From assembly GCF_001658025.2 (NCBI RefSeq), contig NZ_CP014007.2:1178001-1242000 (forward strand): a stretch of DNA of 64,000 nucleotides, in the 5' to 3' direction. Source of the stretch: Kosakonia oryzae. Its GTDB lineage: Bacteria; Pseudomonadota; Gammaproteobacteria; Enterobacterales; Enterobacteriaceae. The notes under the pieces were generated by a model. The model had not been told where the DNA came from, made no database searches, and saw only the letters and a program-made list of their open reading frames with translations. Position 1 is the stretch's first letter; each line of letters opens with the position of its first letter. The translations under genes were made by a program, and so were the position numbers. This document shows positions 36,002 to 46,222 of this stretch, piece after piece.

Positions 36002-37204
36002 ATGGGTTTTTCTCAAGGCCTTAGTGGCCTGAATGCCGCTTCGCAGGCACTCGATGTTGTGGGTAACAACATTGCTAACTCCCAAACCGTAGGGTTTAAA
36101 TCAGGCGCGATTGCGTTTGCAGACGTTTTTGCCGGATCGCAGATCGGCATGGGCGTTCAGGTTGCCGGTGTAAACCAGAACTTCAGCGATGGTGTTCTGG
36201 GCGCAGGCAGCAGCCAGCTGGATATGGGTATCCAGGGCAACGGTTTCTTCCGTATGGTCACCGAGGCGGGCAACGTCTTTTACAGCCGTAACGGTCAGTT
36301 TGAAACCGATCAGAATGGTTACATTGTTAATAGCCAGGGCATGCGTCTGACGGGCTATATGGCCACGGGCACCCCGCCTGCAATTCAGCAGGGTTCACCG
36401 GTTGGGCCGATTCAGATCCCGACCGGCCAGATGCCGGCTCGCGCCTCTGATGCTGGCTCGATCAGCGGTAACCTCGACTCCGGCAACGACGTTGTAACCA
36501 CCACGCCGTTCGATCCGGAAGATGGCGACAGCTACACCTACTCCACCCAGGTTAACGCTTACGACAGCCTGGGCAACGAGCACGCCATTAACGTCTATTA
36601 CGTTAAAACCGCCGATAACAAGTGGACGGCTTACTCCGTTGACTCTACCGCACCGGGCGCGACGCCAGGCCAGGTGGATCTGGAATTTGATACCTCCGGC
36701 AAGCTGATAACTAACCCGGCAGATCTGAACGTGCAGGGCGCGGCCTATAAAGGCGGCGATGCGCTGAACTTCGACATCGATCTCTCTGGTCTTACCCAGC
36801 AGGCTTCGGAAAACACCATGGACAGCCCAAGCACCACCGGTTACCCGCCGGGAATGATGAACGGCTACAACGTGGGTGATAACGGGCAGATCATTGCAAC
36901 CTACAGCAACGGTAAGAGCCAGTTGCTGGGCCAGGTGGTGCTCTCCAACTTCACCAACCCAGGCGGTCTCTCTTCGCAGGGTAACAACTGCTGGGCGGAA
37001 ACGCCGGAGTCGGGCCAGCCGGTCATCGGTATCGCCGATACGGGCAACCTGGGTTCGCTGAACGGCAACATGCTGGAAGCTTCCAACGTGGATCTGAGCC
37101 AGGAGATGGTCAACCTGATCGTCTACCAGCGCAACTATCAGTCCAACTCTCAGACCATCAAAACCCAGTCTGACATCCTGCAAACGCTGGTTAACCTGGG
37201 CTAA
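36002..37204 (+). CDS. flgE: Flagellar hook protein FlgE
   Basis: A 400-residue structural subunit of the hook. N-terminal MGFSQGLSGLNAASQALDVV and the D0 motif NNIANSQTVGFKSG; C-terminal LSQEMVNLIVYQRNYQSNSQ. The middle is the variable surface domain. Forty-six bases after flgD, with aggggatct as ribosome-binding site. Confidence 0.96.
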   Translation: MGFSQGLSGLNAASQALDVVGNNIANSQTVGFKSGAIAFADVFAGSQIGMGVQVAGVNQNFSDGVLGAGSSQLDMGIQGNGFFRMVTEAGNVFYSRNGQFETDQNGYIVNSQGMRLTGYMATGTPPAIQQGSPVGPIQIPTGQMPARASDAGSISGNLDSGNDVVTTTPFDPEDGDSYTYSTQVNAYDSLGNEHAINVYYVKTADNKWTAYSVDSTAPGATPGQVDLEFDTSGKLITNPADLNVQGAAYKGGDALNFDIDLSGLTQQASENTMDSPSTTGYPPGMMNGYNVGDNGQIIATYSNGKSQLLGQVVLSNFTNPGGLSSQGNNCWAETPESGQPVIGIADTGNLGSLNGNMLEASNVDLSQEMVNLIVYQRNYQSNSQTIKTQSDILQTLVNLG

Positions 37205-37216
37205 GGGTAACGTCTT

Positions 37217-37963
37217 ATGGATCGCGCGATATATACCGCGATGGGTGCCGCGAATGCGGCGCTTAGTCGCCAGGCGGTAACCGCAAACAATCTGGCTAAC
37301 ACCTCAACCAACGGCTTTCGCGCTCAGATAGCGGCTTATCGCGCTATTCCGGTGCACGGCCCGTCAGTTGAAACCCGCACGATGGTAGCGGCCTCCACGC
37401 CGTGGAGCGATGACACCATGGGTGCCATCAATCCGACCGGGCGCGATCTGGATGTTGCGCTGCCGCAGAACGGCTGGCTGGCGGTACAACTGCCGGATGG
37501 CAGCGAAGGCTATACCAAAGACGGCAACATTGAAGTGGATGCTGAAGGCACGCTGCGTGTTCGCGGTATGCCGCTGATGGGCGATGGTGGTGTGGTCACC
37601 GTGCCGCCGCAAGCCAAATTGACCATTGCACCAGATGGCACGATCACCGCGCTTGGCGCGGGCGATGAACCGACAGCGGTTGCGCAGGTTGGGCGGCTAA
37701 AGATGGTGAATGCCTCTCCGGCGCTGCTGAAAAACGGCGATGACGGTCTGTTTCACGTTGCCGATCCGACGACCCCGGCGACGCTTCCCGCCGACGCGAA
37801 CCTCAAATTGATGCCCGGCATGCTGGAAGGCAGCAACGCCAGCCCGATGAAATCAATGGTGGAGATGATCGCAACGGCCCGTGGTTTTGACATGAACATG
37901 AAAGTCATTACCACCGTGGATGACAACGAAAAAAGCGCCAACCAGTTACTGAGCGCCGGTTAA
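37217..37963 (+). CDS. flgF: Flagellar proximal rod protein FlgF
   Basis: A 248-residue rod protein beginning [20 protein letters not shown], with the rod-family motif [14 protein letters not shown] and the C-terminal [20 protein letters not shown]. Slightly shorter than E. coli FlgG and equal to FlgF. Confidence 0.95.
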   Translation: MDRAIYTAMGAANAALSRQAVTANNLANTSTNGFRAQIAAYRAIPVHGPSVETRTMVAASTPWSDDTMGAINPTGRDLDVALPQNGWLAVQLPDGSEGYTKDGNIEVDAEGTLRVRGMPLMGDGGVVTVPPQAKLTIAPDGTITALGAGDEPTAVAQVGRLKMVNASPALLKNGDDGLFHVADPTTPATLPADANLKLMPGMLEGSNASPMKSMVEMIATARGFDMNMKVITTVDDNEKSANQLLSAG

Positions 37964-37983
37964 CCCCGGCGAGGAGAAAGAGA

Positions 37984-38766
37984 ATGATCCGTTCCCTGTG
38001 GATTGCAAAAACGGGCCTTGAAGCTCAGCAAACCAATATGGATGTAATTTCCAACAACCTGGCGAACGTCAGCACCAACGGCTTTAAACGCCAGCGCGCT
38101 GTGTTTGAAGATTTGATTTATCAGACATTGCGCCAGCCGGGAGCGCAGTCTTCCGAACAGACCACCATTCCTTCTGGTTTGCAGTTAGGGACCGGTGTTC
38201 GTCCGGTGGCGACCGAGCGTATTCACAGCCAGGGCAGCCTGACGCAGACCAATAACACCAAAGACGTGGCGATTGAAGGCAGCGGTTTCTTCCAGGTGCT
38301 GCTGCCGGATGGAACCACGGCCTACACCCGCGATGGCTCGTTCCAGTTCGATCAGAATGGTCAACTGGTGACCTCCAGCGGCTATCAGGTGCAGCCTGCA
38401 ATTACCATTCCGCAGGAAGCGCAAAGCCTGACCATCGGTAGCGATGGCACGGTCAGCGTCACGGTCGCCGGGCAGACTGCGCCGCAGCAGGTTGGGCAAC
38501 TGACGCTGTCGTCATTTATCAATGATTCCGGCCTGGAAAGCATTGGCGAAAACTTATACCGCGAGACGCAATCCTCCGGCGCACCGAATGAATCGACCCC
38601 GGGTCTGAACGGTGCCGGCACCCTGAAACAGGGCTACGTGGAAACGTCCAACGTTAACGTAGCGGAAGAGCTGGTCAACATGATCCAGACCCAGCGCGCT
38701 TACGAAATCAACAGTAAAGCGGTTTCCACCTCTGACCAGATGCTGCAACGCCTGGCTCAACTTTGA
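37984..38766 (+). CDS. flgG: Flagellar distal rod protein FlgG
   Basis: A 260-residue distal rod protein, the same length as in E. coli. It starts [20 protein letters not shown] and carries the motif [13 protein letters not shown]; the C-terminus [20 protein letters not shown] is strongly conserved. Confidence 0.96.
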   Translation: MIRSLWIAKTGLEAQQTNMDVISNNLANVSTNGFKRQRAVFEDLIYQTLRQPGAQSSEQTTIPSGLQLGTGVRPVATERIHSQGSLTQTNNTKDVAIEGSGFFQVLLPDGTTAYTRDGSFQFDQNGQLVTSSGYQVQPAITIPQEAQSLTIGSDGTVSVTVAGQTAPQQVGQLTLSSFINDSGLESIGENLYRETQSSGAPNESTPGLNGAGTLKQGYVETSNVNVAEELVNMIQTQRAYEINSKAVSTSDQMLQRLAQL

Positions 38767-38771
38767 TCTTT

Positions 38772-38799
38772 AGCCGCGGGCTCACTCGCGGCTGCTTTT
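38772..38799 (+). terminator. Intra-operon hairpin between flgG and flgH
   Basis: 7-bp GC-rich stem agccgcg / cgcggct with an 8-base loop, six bases after the flgG stop, followed by gctttTcc. May attenuate the operon or stabilise the flgB-G segment. Confidence 0.5.
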
Positions 38800-38814
38800 C
38801 CTTTAGTGACTGAG

Positions 38815-39528
38815 ATGACCAATCACCTTTGCTCTCTGCCTCTGCTCCGTCGTCTGGCAACGACCCTTATTCTGCCGTTTGTGATCGCTGGCTGCGCGTA
38901 TATCCCGCAAAAGCCGCTGGTGGATGGCGCAACCAGCGCGACGCCCGCACCCGTTGCGGCGGCAGCGGTCAATGGATCGATTTTCCAGTCGGGGCAGGCG
39001 ATGAACTATGGGTATCAACCGCTGTTTGAAGACCGCCGTCCGCGAAACATCGGCGACACGCTGACCATCGTGCTGCAAGAAAATGTCAGCGCCAGCAAGA
39101 GCTCTTCCGCCAATGCCTCGCGTGATGGCTCGACGGATGTCGGCATTACCGCTGTGCCTGGTTTTATGTCCGGGCTGGTTGGCCGCGGGAAGGCGGACGC
39201 CTCGTTCAGCGGCAGCAACGATTTTGCCGGTAAAGGCGGCGCGGCGGCGAAAAATACCTTCAGCGGCACCATCACCGTCACGGTGAAACAGGTGCTGGAA
39301 AACGGCAACCTGGCGGTGGTGGGCGAAAAACAGATCGCCATCAACCAGGGGACTGAATTTATACGTTTTTCCGGCATCGTGAACCCACGCACTATCAGCG
39401 GCAGCAATACGGTTGTTTCCACCCAGGTGGCTGATGCACGCATTGAATATGTGGGCAACGGCTACATCAACGAAGCACAACAAATGGGCTGGTTGCAGCG
39501 GCTGTTCCTTAACCTTTCTCCGATGTAA
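38815..39528 (+). CDS. flgH: Flagellar L-ring lipoprotein FlgH
   Basis: A 237-residue outer-membrane lipoprotein forming the L ring. The lipobox is VIAGCAY (lipidated Cys about 27). The conserved core [20 protein letters not shown] and the C-terminal [14 protein letters not shown] are close to E. coli FlgH. Start at 38815; GTG at 38806 is an alternative. No strong ribosome-binding site. Confidence 0.95.
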   Translation: MTNHLCSLPLLRRLATTLILPFVIAGCAYIPQKPLVDGATSATPAPVAAAAVNGSIFQSGQAMNYGYQPLFEDRRPRNIGDTLTIVLQENVSASKSSSANASRDGSTDVGITAVPGFMSGLVGRGKADASFSGSNDFAGKGGAAAKNTFSGTITVTVKQVLENGNLAVVGEKQIAINQGTEFIRFSGIVNPRTISGSNTVVSTQVADARIEYVGNGYINEAQQMGWLQRLFLNLSPM

Positions 39529-39531
39529 TTG

Positions 39532-40641
39532 ATGATGAAAACTGCTTTTTTAACCTGCTTTATGGCGCTGCTTTGCCTGCTGTTACCGGCAACAGCCAGC
39601 GCAGAACGTATCCGCGATCTGACAACGGTACAAGGCGTTCGCAGTAACTCACTGATGGGCTACGGCCTGGTGGTTGGGCTGGACGGTACTGGCGACCAGA
39701 CCATGCAAACGCCTTTCACCACGCAAAGCCTGAACAACATGCTGTCGCAACTGGGCATTACGGTGCCCGCAGGCGTCAACATGCAGTTGAAAAACGTGGC
39801 AGCGGTGATGGTGACTGCTGAGTTACCGCCTTTTGCCCAGCCAGGCGCGAAAATTGACGTCGTGGTTTCCTCGATGGGTAACTCGAAAAGCCTGCGCGGC
39901 GGCACGCTGCTGATGACGCCGCTGAAAGGGGCCGACAGCCAGATTTATGCGCTGGCGCAGGGGAACCTGCTGGTTTCCGGTGCGGGGGCGCAGGCAGGCG
40001 GCAGCCGGGTGCAGGTCAATCAGCTTAACGGTGCCCGCATCAGCGGCGGCGCGACGGTAGAGCGTAGCGTCCCGTCAGGTTTTGCCGGGCAGAACACGCT
40101 GATGCTGCAACTAAATAATGAAGATTTTACCGTCGCGCAGCAGATCAGCGACGCCATCAACCGACGCTACCCTGGCAGCGCCAGCGCGCAGGATTCCCGT
40201 ACTGTGAGCCTGCGAGCGCCGTTAGACAGCGCATCACGCGTGCGTTTTCTTGCCGAAGTGCAGGATATTCCGCTGCGTGTTGATGCAGGCGATGCGCGGA
40301 TCATTATCAACTCACGTACCGGTTCGGTGGTAATCAATGGTCGCGTGGCGCTGGATTCCTGTGCCGTTGCGCAGGGCGATCTGGCGGTCGAAGTGAACCG
40401 AACCAACCAGGTCAACCAGCCGAACACGCCGCTGGCGGGCGGACAAACCGTGGTGACGCCGAATACGCAGTTGTCGGTGCGCGAGCAAAATGGCTCCCTG
40501 CAACGGGTTAACACCAGCACCGATCTGAACAGTGTGGTCAGAGCGCTGAACAGCCTGGGCGCGACGCCGAACGACTTGATGGCGATTCTGCAATCAATGA
40601 AAGCCGCAGGCTGCTTGCGGGCGCGTCTGGAGATCAACTAA
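39532..40641 (+). CDS. flgI: Flagellar P-ring protein FlgI
   Basis: A 369-residue periplasmic ring protein with a signal peptide (cleavage after ASA near residue 23) and mature start [15 protein letters not shown]. The conserved [12 protein letters not shown] and [15 protein letters not shown] stretches and two late cysteines for the intramolecular disulfide (ALDSCAVA and AAGCLRA) are present. It follows flgH by three bases and its stop overlaps the flgJ start. Confidence 0.96.
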   Translation: MMKTAFLTCFMALLCLLLPATASAERIRDLTTVQGVRSNSLMGYGLVVGLDGTGDQTMQTPFTTQSLNNMLSQLGITVPAGVNMQLKNVAAVMVTAELPPFAQPGAKIDVVVSSMGNSKSLRGGTLLMTPLKGADSQIYALAQGNLLVSGAGAQAGGSRVQVNQLNGARISGGATVERSVPSGFAGQNTLMLQLNNEDFTVAQQISDAINRRYPGSASAQDSRTVSLRAPLDSASRVRFLAEVQDIPLRVDAGDARIIINSRTGSVVINGRVALDSCAVAQGDLAVEVNRTNQVNQPNTPLAGGQTVVTPNTQLSVREQNGSLQRVNTSTDLNSVVRALNSLGATPNDLMAILQSMKAAGCLRARLEIN

Positions 40642-41606
40642 TGAATAGCGCAAGCGTCTCGCAGGGGGCGGCATTTGATGCGCGTTCGCTTGATAAGCTG
40701 AAACTGGCGGTCAAGGATGACTCGCCAGACGGGCTTAAAGCGGCAGCGAAACAGATGGAAGGGCTGTTTGTGCAGATGATGCTGAAAAGCATGCGCCAGG
40801 CCTCGTTCAAAGATGGCCTGTTCAACACCCAGCAGTCTGAGATGTTCACCTCGATGTACGATCAACAGGTGGCGCAGAACATCGCTGATAAAGGGCGAAT
40901 GGGCTTTGCGGATCTGATGATCCAGCAGATGACCGGTAAAGCCGCGAGTGCGGGCAACGTGACGACAACGCAGGAAGTGCCGCTGAGTATCAGCCCGGCG
41001 CAAATGCTTGTCGCGCCGCTGCATTCTGCGCTGCCAGCGGCGAATGCTGACGTGGAAAATACGCCAGAACTGGAAGCAGAGGTACTGCCTAAAACGGCGG
41101 CCGTTTCCGGGGAAGGGTTTATTTCACGCCTGATGGCCCCGGCGATGAAAGTGGCGCGTATGAGCGGGATCCCACACCAGTTGATTATTGCGCAGGCGGC
41201 GCTGGAATCGGGCTGGGGACGCCGGGAAATTATGACCAATGACGGTAAACCCAGCCATAACTTGTTTGGTGTAAAAGCGACAAGTAACTGGCAGGGGGAA
41301 ACCACGGAAATTACCACCACAGAATATGAGAATGGCGTCGCGCAAAAAGTAAAAGCGAAATTTAAAGTTTACGATTCTTATGCTGACGCGCTGGCCGATT
41401 ATACATCGTTAATAAGTAGTAATCCGCGTTATAGAAATGTTGTTAATTCAGATTCACCGGAAATAGCCGCGAAAGCACTGCAATCCGCAGGTTATGCGAC
41501 CGATCCGGCGTATGCGAAAAAACTCATTAATATAGTTCAACAGGTCAGACAGCATGTGAATCAGGCGGTTGATGCGTGGTCGTCAGATTTTTCTTCGTTA
41601 TTTTAA
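40641..41606 (+). CDS. flgJ: Flagellar rod cap and peptidoglycan hydrolase FlgJ
   Basis: A 321-residue two-domain protein. Residues about 1-100 are the rod-capping part (AAKQMEGLFVQMMLKSMRQA). Residues about 155-310 are the glucosaminidase domain that opens the wall for the rod, with catalytic Glu in AQAALESGWG (about 183-192) and the conserved NLFGVKA. Both domains are intact, as in enteric beta/gamma-type FlgJ. Confidence 0.95.
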   Translation: MNSASVSQGAAFDARSLDKLKLAVKDDSPDGLKAAAKQMEGLFVQMMLKSMRQASFKDGLFNTQQSEMFTSMYDQQVAQNIADKGRMGFADLMIQQMTGKAASAGNVTTTQEVPLSISPAQMLVAPLHSALPAANADVENTPELEAEVLPKTAAVSGEGFISRLMAPAMKVARMSGIPHQLIIAQAALESGWGRREIMTNDGKPSHNLFGVKATSNWQGETTEITTTEYENGVAQKVKAKFKVYDSYADALADYTSLISSNPRYRNVVNSDSPEIAAKALQSAGYATDPAYAKKLINIVQQVRQHVNQAVDAWSSDFSSLF

Positions 41607-41706
41607 GCCAAAGGCTTTAGTGAATTCTTAGCGGGCCGATTAAAGATATAGAGCCTATTTTTACCGGAGACAATGGATCTCCTCTTCCGATCATGGTCGA
41701 TAATTT

Positions 41707-43347
41707 ATGAATTTATTCAATCTTGCCCAAAGCGGGCTGAGTGCTGCTCAAAACGCATTGAATGTCGTCGGTAATAACCTGACCAATGCGACTACATCAG
41801 GCTATAGCCGACAGAATATTATTCTGGGAGAAGCGGGTGGTAAATCCACAAATTACGGCTTCTTCGGCTACGGCGTAAAAACAGGCGACGTACAGCGTGC
41901 CTATGATGGTTTTATTAGCAATCAGGTGCGCGGCGCATCCACCCAATATATGTCATTAACGGGTCGTTACGAGCAAGTTAGCCAAATTGATAATATGTTG
42001 GGCGACAGCACCAATAATATTTCAACCAGCATGGACGGTTTGTTTGAAGCGATGGAAGCCGTGAGTAAAGATCCGGTTGATCCCGCGGCACGTCAGGGTG
42101 TACTGGCGCAATTTAATGCCATTGCTAACCAATATCACTCAAACAGCTCAACATTAAACGGTCTTGAGAAAAGTACGAATACGCAAATTGATCAGACCGT
42201 GACGGATATTAATGCCTATACCAAACAACTCGCCGAACTGAATCAGCAGATTGAAAAGATTCACGGGCAGACCGGTGGTATGCCATCCGATTTACTCGAT
42301 CAGCGCGACCAGTTATTAAACCAGCTGAGCCAGAATATCGGTATTAAGGTTAGCGAGAATAAAGAGACTGGCACGGTTGATGTCTCGATGGGTAATGGCA
42401 TGGCGCTGGTCAGCGGCGGTAAATCGTACCAGTTGCAGGCCAGCACTTCCGCAGAAAACCCGGCGCAGACGGTGGTTTCCTATGTCGATGCCTCCGGCAA
42501 TGCGCTGGCGCTGGATGAAAATGCGACCTCCGGCAAGTTGGGCGGGCTGTTTAAATTCCGTAATGAAGATCTGGTTTCCGCACGCGATCAGCTAAACCAA
42601 CTGGCGCTGCAAATGGCGAACAAGTTCAACGAAGTGAACGGCAACGGTTACGATCTGAACGGCAACGCTGGCGGCGATATTTTTTCCATCGGCAACCCGC
42701 AGGCGGTAGGCAATACCGACAATGCGGGCAGCGGCTCGCTGGATGTCTCTTTTACCGATATCACGGCAGTGGAATCGCAAGATTACCAGTTGGTTTATAA
42801 CGGGCCGGGCAGCACCGACTGGACGGTAACGACTCGTGACGGGCGCACCATCACGCCGACCATTGGCGGCAATGGCGAACTGGAGTTCGAGGGCATTTCC
42901 ATTATGCCAGGCGGTACGCCGCAGCCGGGCGACAGCTTTACGCTTAACCCGACCGATGGCGCGGCCGATCGCATCGCCGTTGCTATTACCGATGGCGATG
43001 AAATTGCGGCCTCTTCTTCAGCGGATCCGACAGACGAAAGTAACAACGAAAACATCCTCGCGTTAATCGGCATTAAAGATGAGGAAGTGGTGGACGGGAA
43101 GACGCTGTCGGGCGCGTATGCCAGCCTGGTCAGTTCCGTCGGTTCATCGGTGAGCGCGCTGAAGGGCGACATTACCACCTCCGCCAAAGTCTACGACCAG
43201 TGGTCGCTGCAGCAGCAGTCGGTCTCCGGCGTCGATATGAATGAAGAGTACGTCAATATGCAGATGTTCTCTCAGTACTACCAGGCGAATGCGCAGGTAT
43301 TACAAACGGCGACCACCATTTTCGACACCATTTTAAGTATCCGTTAA
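41707..43347 (+). CDS. flgK: Hook-filament junction protein FlgK (HAP1)
   Basis: A 546-residue junction protein, the usual length. N-terminal LFNLAQSGLSAAQNALNVVG and NNLTNATTSGYSRQN; C-terminal SGVDMNEEYVNMQMFSQYYQ. Secreted with the help of FlgN. A 100-base gap follows flgJ, the largest so far in this run, and may hold an internal sigma-28 promoter, although none was clearly seen. Confidence 0.96.
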   Translation: MNLFNLAQSGLSAAQNALNVVGNNLTNATTSGYSRQNIILGEAGGKSTNYGFFGYGVKTGDVQRAYDGFISNQVRGASTQYMSLTGRYEQVSQIDNMLGDSTNNISTSMDGLFEAMEAVSKDPVDPAARQGVLAQFNAIANQYHSNSSTLNGLEKSTNTQIDQTVTDINAYTKQLAELNQQIEKIHGQTGGMPSDLLDQRDQLLNQLSQNIGIKVSENKETGTVDVSMGNGMALVSGGKSYQLQASTSAENPAQTVVSYVDASGNALALDENATSGKLGGLFKFRNEDLVSARDQLNQLALQMANKFNEVNGNGYDLNGNAGGDIFSIGNPQAVGNTDNAGSGSLDVSFTDITAVESQDYQLVYNGPGSTDWTVTTRDGRTITPTIGGNGELEFEGISIMPGGTPQPGDSFTLNPTDGAADRIAVAITDGDEIAASSSADPTDESNNENILALIGIKDEEVVDGKTLSGAYASLVSSVGSSVSALKGDITTSAKVYDQWSLQQQSVSGVDMNEEYVNMQMFSQYYQANAQVLQTATTIFDTILSIR

Positions 43348-43398
43348 GCCTGCGGCCAGCCTGGCTGGCCCACGCTATCCACTCTACAGGGATAAATG

Positions 43399-44322
43399 AT
43401 GCGTCTTAGCACACAGTTTATGTTTCAGAGCCGGATTGACAGCCTGTCGAAGGCGATGACCGGTTATAACGATCTCTCCAGCCGCTTGTCTGCCGGACAA
43501 ACGCTGCTGACGCCGTCTGACGATCCGACTGGCGCTTCACAGGCGGTAACGCTGCAAAGCGCTCTGTCAAGAATGAGCCAGTTCGATATGGCGCGTACCT
43601 ATGCGCAGGACGCACTGGGTCAGGAAGATAACACCCTCGGTTCGATTGCCAATCTGCTGTCTGAAGATCTGAGCGAAAAAATCGTCGCCGCAGGTAATGG
43701 CGCTTATTCTGATGAAGATCGTCAGGCGCTGGCGACGGAATTGCAGGGGATCCGTGACAACTTGCTGGATCTGGCGAACACCAAAAACAGCGATGGCCGC
43801 TATATCTTCGGCGGCTACAAAACCGGTTCCGCGCCTTTCCAGGATGACGGCACTTACGTTGGCGGCGACACGGCGATGACGCAAGTGGTTGCCGACGGTG
43901 CTGAAATGCAGGTCGGTCATACCGGCAGCGATGTCTTTATGAGCGGTACGGCGGATGATCTGTTTGCCTCGCTGGATGCGGCTATTTCCGCGTTACAGCA
44001 GCCGGTGACTAACGATGCCGATCGCCAGGCGTTGCAGGATACGCTGGATAGCACCAACCGCAGCATCAAGAGCAACATTGATAACCTCGGTAAAGTGCGC
44101 GCCGTCGTCGGTACCAACTTACAGCAACTGGAAACGCTCGGTTTCAGCGCGGATGCGCTGGGGATTGATACCCAAAGCCATCTGCAAGAGACATTAGGTT
44201 CTGACTGGGATTCGATGATTACACTTTTATCGCAGTCAAAAATGTCTGAGTTCGCGCTGAATTCATCGATGACGGTTTTTCAGTCGATGCAACAACTGAA
44301 TATATTCAACATTGTTGGTTAA
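43399..44322 (+). CDS. flgL: Hook-filament junction protein FlgL (HAP3)
   Basis: A 307-residue flagellin-like junction protein. N-terminal MRLSTQFMFQSRIDSLSKAM and SRLSAGQTLLTPSDDPTGAS match FlgL. Start at the second of two adjacent ATGs (43399) for spacing to AGGG. A 7-bp hairpin (ggccagc/gctggcc, 43354-43370) lies between flgK and flgL. Confidence 0.94.
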   Translation: MRLSTQFMFQSRIDSLSKAMTGYNDLSSRLSAGQTLLTPSDDPTGASQAVTLQSALSRMSQFDMARTYAQDALGQEDNTLGSIANLLSEDLSEKIVAAGNGAYSDEDRQALATELQGIRDNLLDLANTKNSDGRYIFGGYKTGSAPFQDDGTYVGGDTAMTQVVADGAEMQVGHTGSDVFMSGTADDLFASLDAAISALQQPVTNDADRQALQDTLDSTNRSIKSNIDNLGKVRAVVGTNLQQLETLGFSADALGIDTQSHLQETLGSDWDSMITLLSQSKMSEFALNSSMTVFQSMQQLNIFNIVG

Positions 44323-44433
44323 CCTTCGCGGTACTTTTTTTATCGTTTATCGGCAGGAGCGAAATTAAAACCACACGGAAAAAATATCGTTAAAAGATAT
44401 TTTGTGGCGCTCCTTTACTTCAAAGGTCTCTCT

Positions 44434-46095
44434 ATGTTTAAAGAGTTAAAAATTTCAACCGGGATCAGTATTGTTCTCGGTGTTATTGTTGTCTGTATTA
44501 TTTTTGTTTCATCTTACGGATTGAGTAATGCGCTGACTGCGGCGGATAATTTCGATGCCACTGTTGTGGCGAATAAAAAAATTGATACGCTTAATGACGC
44601 ATTAATCAACGTTAACAGTACTGTTGCCCGTGTGAATGCCATGATGCTGGCCGTTATGCTGCAACAGGAAATAAAACAAGAAGATCTGGTGGCGATCGAT
44701 GCAACCCTGGCTGACGCACAAAAAAAGGTGAGCATCTTCGGCAATACGCCTTTCGATGATGAAACCGAGAAAAAAATCGGCCATGACATTCAGCAGAGCT
44801 TTGAAGCAGTCATTGCTACTACGGTGAATAAAAAGGGATTTATCACTAATCCAGGCAACTATCACGGTAACCTGCTGGCAGAATCCAGACAGCGTATTGC
44901 CTTGCAGGATCACGTTTCTCAATACGTAGAGTATGCGAATCGTCTGCTCAAGCAGTACGGTGAAACCTCGCATGGGCACATCCAGAAAATGACTATTTTC
45001 ACCGTCATCGCGCTGGTGGTGGCTCTGTTGTGTGCCTTCCTTTCCCGCCAGTGGCTGAAGAGAACGCTGTTCCGTCGTCTGGAGCAGGTGAAACAGTCTT
45101 TTCAGTTAATCGCGACTGGGAACCTGAGCGAAGCGATTGATATTGGTGCAAAAAACGAAATTGGCGAGATGCTGATTGAAGTTGAAAAGATGCGCCTGTC
45201 GCTGACAGATACGGTCTACGGCATTCGTAACGGCGTGAAGCATATTTATGGTAACGCGCAAGAAATCGCCAACAGCAACAACGATCTCTCTTCACGTACC
45301 GAAGAGCAGGCTTCCGCGCTGCAACAAACCGCAGCCAGCATGGAAGAGCTGAAAATCACTGTACGTCAGAATGCCGACAACGCCCATAATGCGAAACAAC
45401 TGGCGGAAAGCGCCAGCAGCAGCGCGCAAAGTGGCGGTGAAGTGATGGGCAATCTTGAGCGCATCATGGAAGAAATTACGGTTAACTCCCGTCAAATTGC
45501 CGACATCAACAGCGTTATTGACAGCATTGCTAACCAGACCAACATCCTGGCGCTCAACGCGGCAGTGGAAGCGGCCCGCGCCGGGGAACAGGGTCGTGGC
45601 TTTGCCGTGGTTGCCGGTGAAGTGCGTAACCTGGCAAAACGCAGCGCCGATGCGGCCAAAGAGATCCGTCAGCTGATCAACACCTGTGTAGCGAATATGA
45701 ATACCGGTTCGCAGGAAGTGCAACTGGCCGGTACATCGATGCAGGAGATCGTGAAGTCTGTTATCCAGGTGACTGATATTATGGCGGAAATCGCTTCTGC
45801 TTCTGAAGAGCAAAGCACCGGCATCAACCAGATTGCCCAGGCGGTTAACGAAATGGACCTCGTTACGCAGCAGAACGCCACGATGGTTGAACAGGCGGCA
45901 GGCACGGCTACTAATGTCGAACAGCACGCCCGTAATCTCGATCAGATTGTCGCGGAGTTTACGGTAAATGAGCATCATGTTTCGGCTGTAGCGCGTGAGC
46001 GAAATAAGGTTGAAATTCCCCGCGTGGTTAATTCTCCGGTTATTCGGGAATTCACACCTGCGCAAAAAACAGAAGGTGAATGGGAAACCTTTTAA
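44434..46095 (+). CDS. Methyl-accepting chemotaxis protein in the flagellar cluster
   Basis: A 553-residue chemoreceptor. TM1 is at about 10-31, a periplasmic four-helix domain runs to about 190, TM2 is at about 193-214 (FTVIALVVALLCAFLS), then HAMP and a signalling coiled coil with the invariant tip [20 protein letters not shown]. It ends EWETF, one residue from the NWETF tether motif. The periplasmic part differs from Tsr, Tar and from the other receptor in this window; ligand unknown. Start at 44434 with aaagg upstream; the frame begins ten codons earlier. Co-directional with flgL and fliA. Confidence 0.93.
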   Translation: MFKELKISTGISIVLGVIVVCIIFVSSYGLSNALTAADNFDATVVANKKIDTLNDALINVNSTVARVNAMMLAVMLQQEIKQEDLVAIDATLADAQKKVSIFGNTPFDDETEKKIGHDIQQSFEAVIATTVNKKGFITNPGNYHGNLLAESRQRIALQDHVSQYVEYANRLLKQYGETSHGHIQKMTIFTVIALVVALLCAFLSRQWLKRTLFRRLEQVKQSFQLIATGNLSEAIDIGAKNEIGEMLIEVEKMRLSLTDTVYGIRNGVKHIYGNAQEIANSNNDLSSRTEEQASALQQTAASMEELKITVRQNADNAHNAKQLAESASSSAQSGGEVMGNLERIMEEITVNSRQIADINSVIDSIANQTNILALNAAVEAARAGEQGRGFAVVAGEVRNLAKRSADAAKEIRQLINTCVANMNTGSQEVQLAGTSMQEIVKSVIQVTDIMAEIASASEEQSTGINQIAQAVNEMDLVTQQNATMVEQAAGTATNVEQHARNLDQIVAEFTVNEHHVSAVARERNKVEIPRVVNSPVIREFTPAQKTEGEWETF

Positions 46096-46222
46096 TTTCT
46101 GTCGTGCCGTCTCAGCGTAAATAAGGAGTATGTTTCACTTTCCGTTCGCTTATCGGGCTATTTGATTTGGCGATTATTAATAATAATTTAAATATATTAA
46201 TAGCACTTCGGGAATGGTTATA

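Noticed and set aside
36395-37183. 262-codon minus-strand frame
   Set aside because: Antisense to flgE.
44340-44433. taaaacca-N11 element before the chemoreceptor as a sigma-28 promoter
   Set aside because: The -10 position does not resemble GCCGATAA.
45292-46065. 257-codon minus-strand frame
   Set aside because: Antisense to the chemoreceptor signalling domain.
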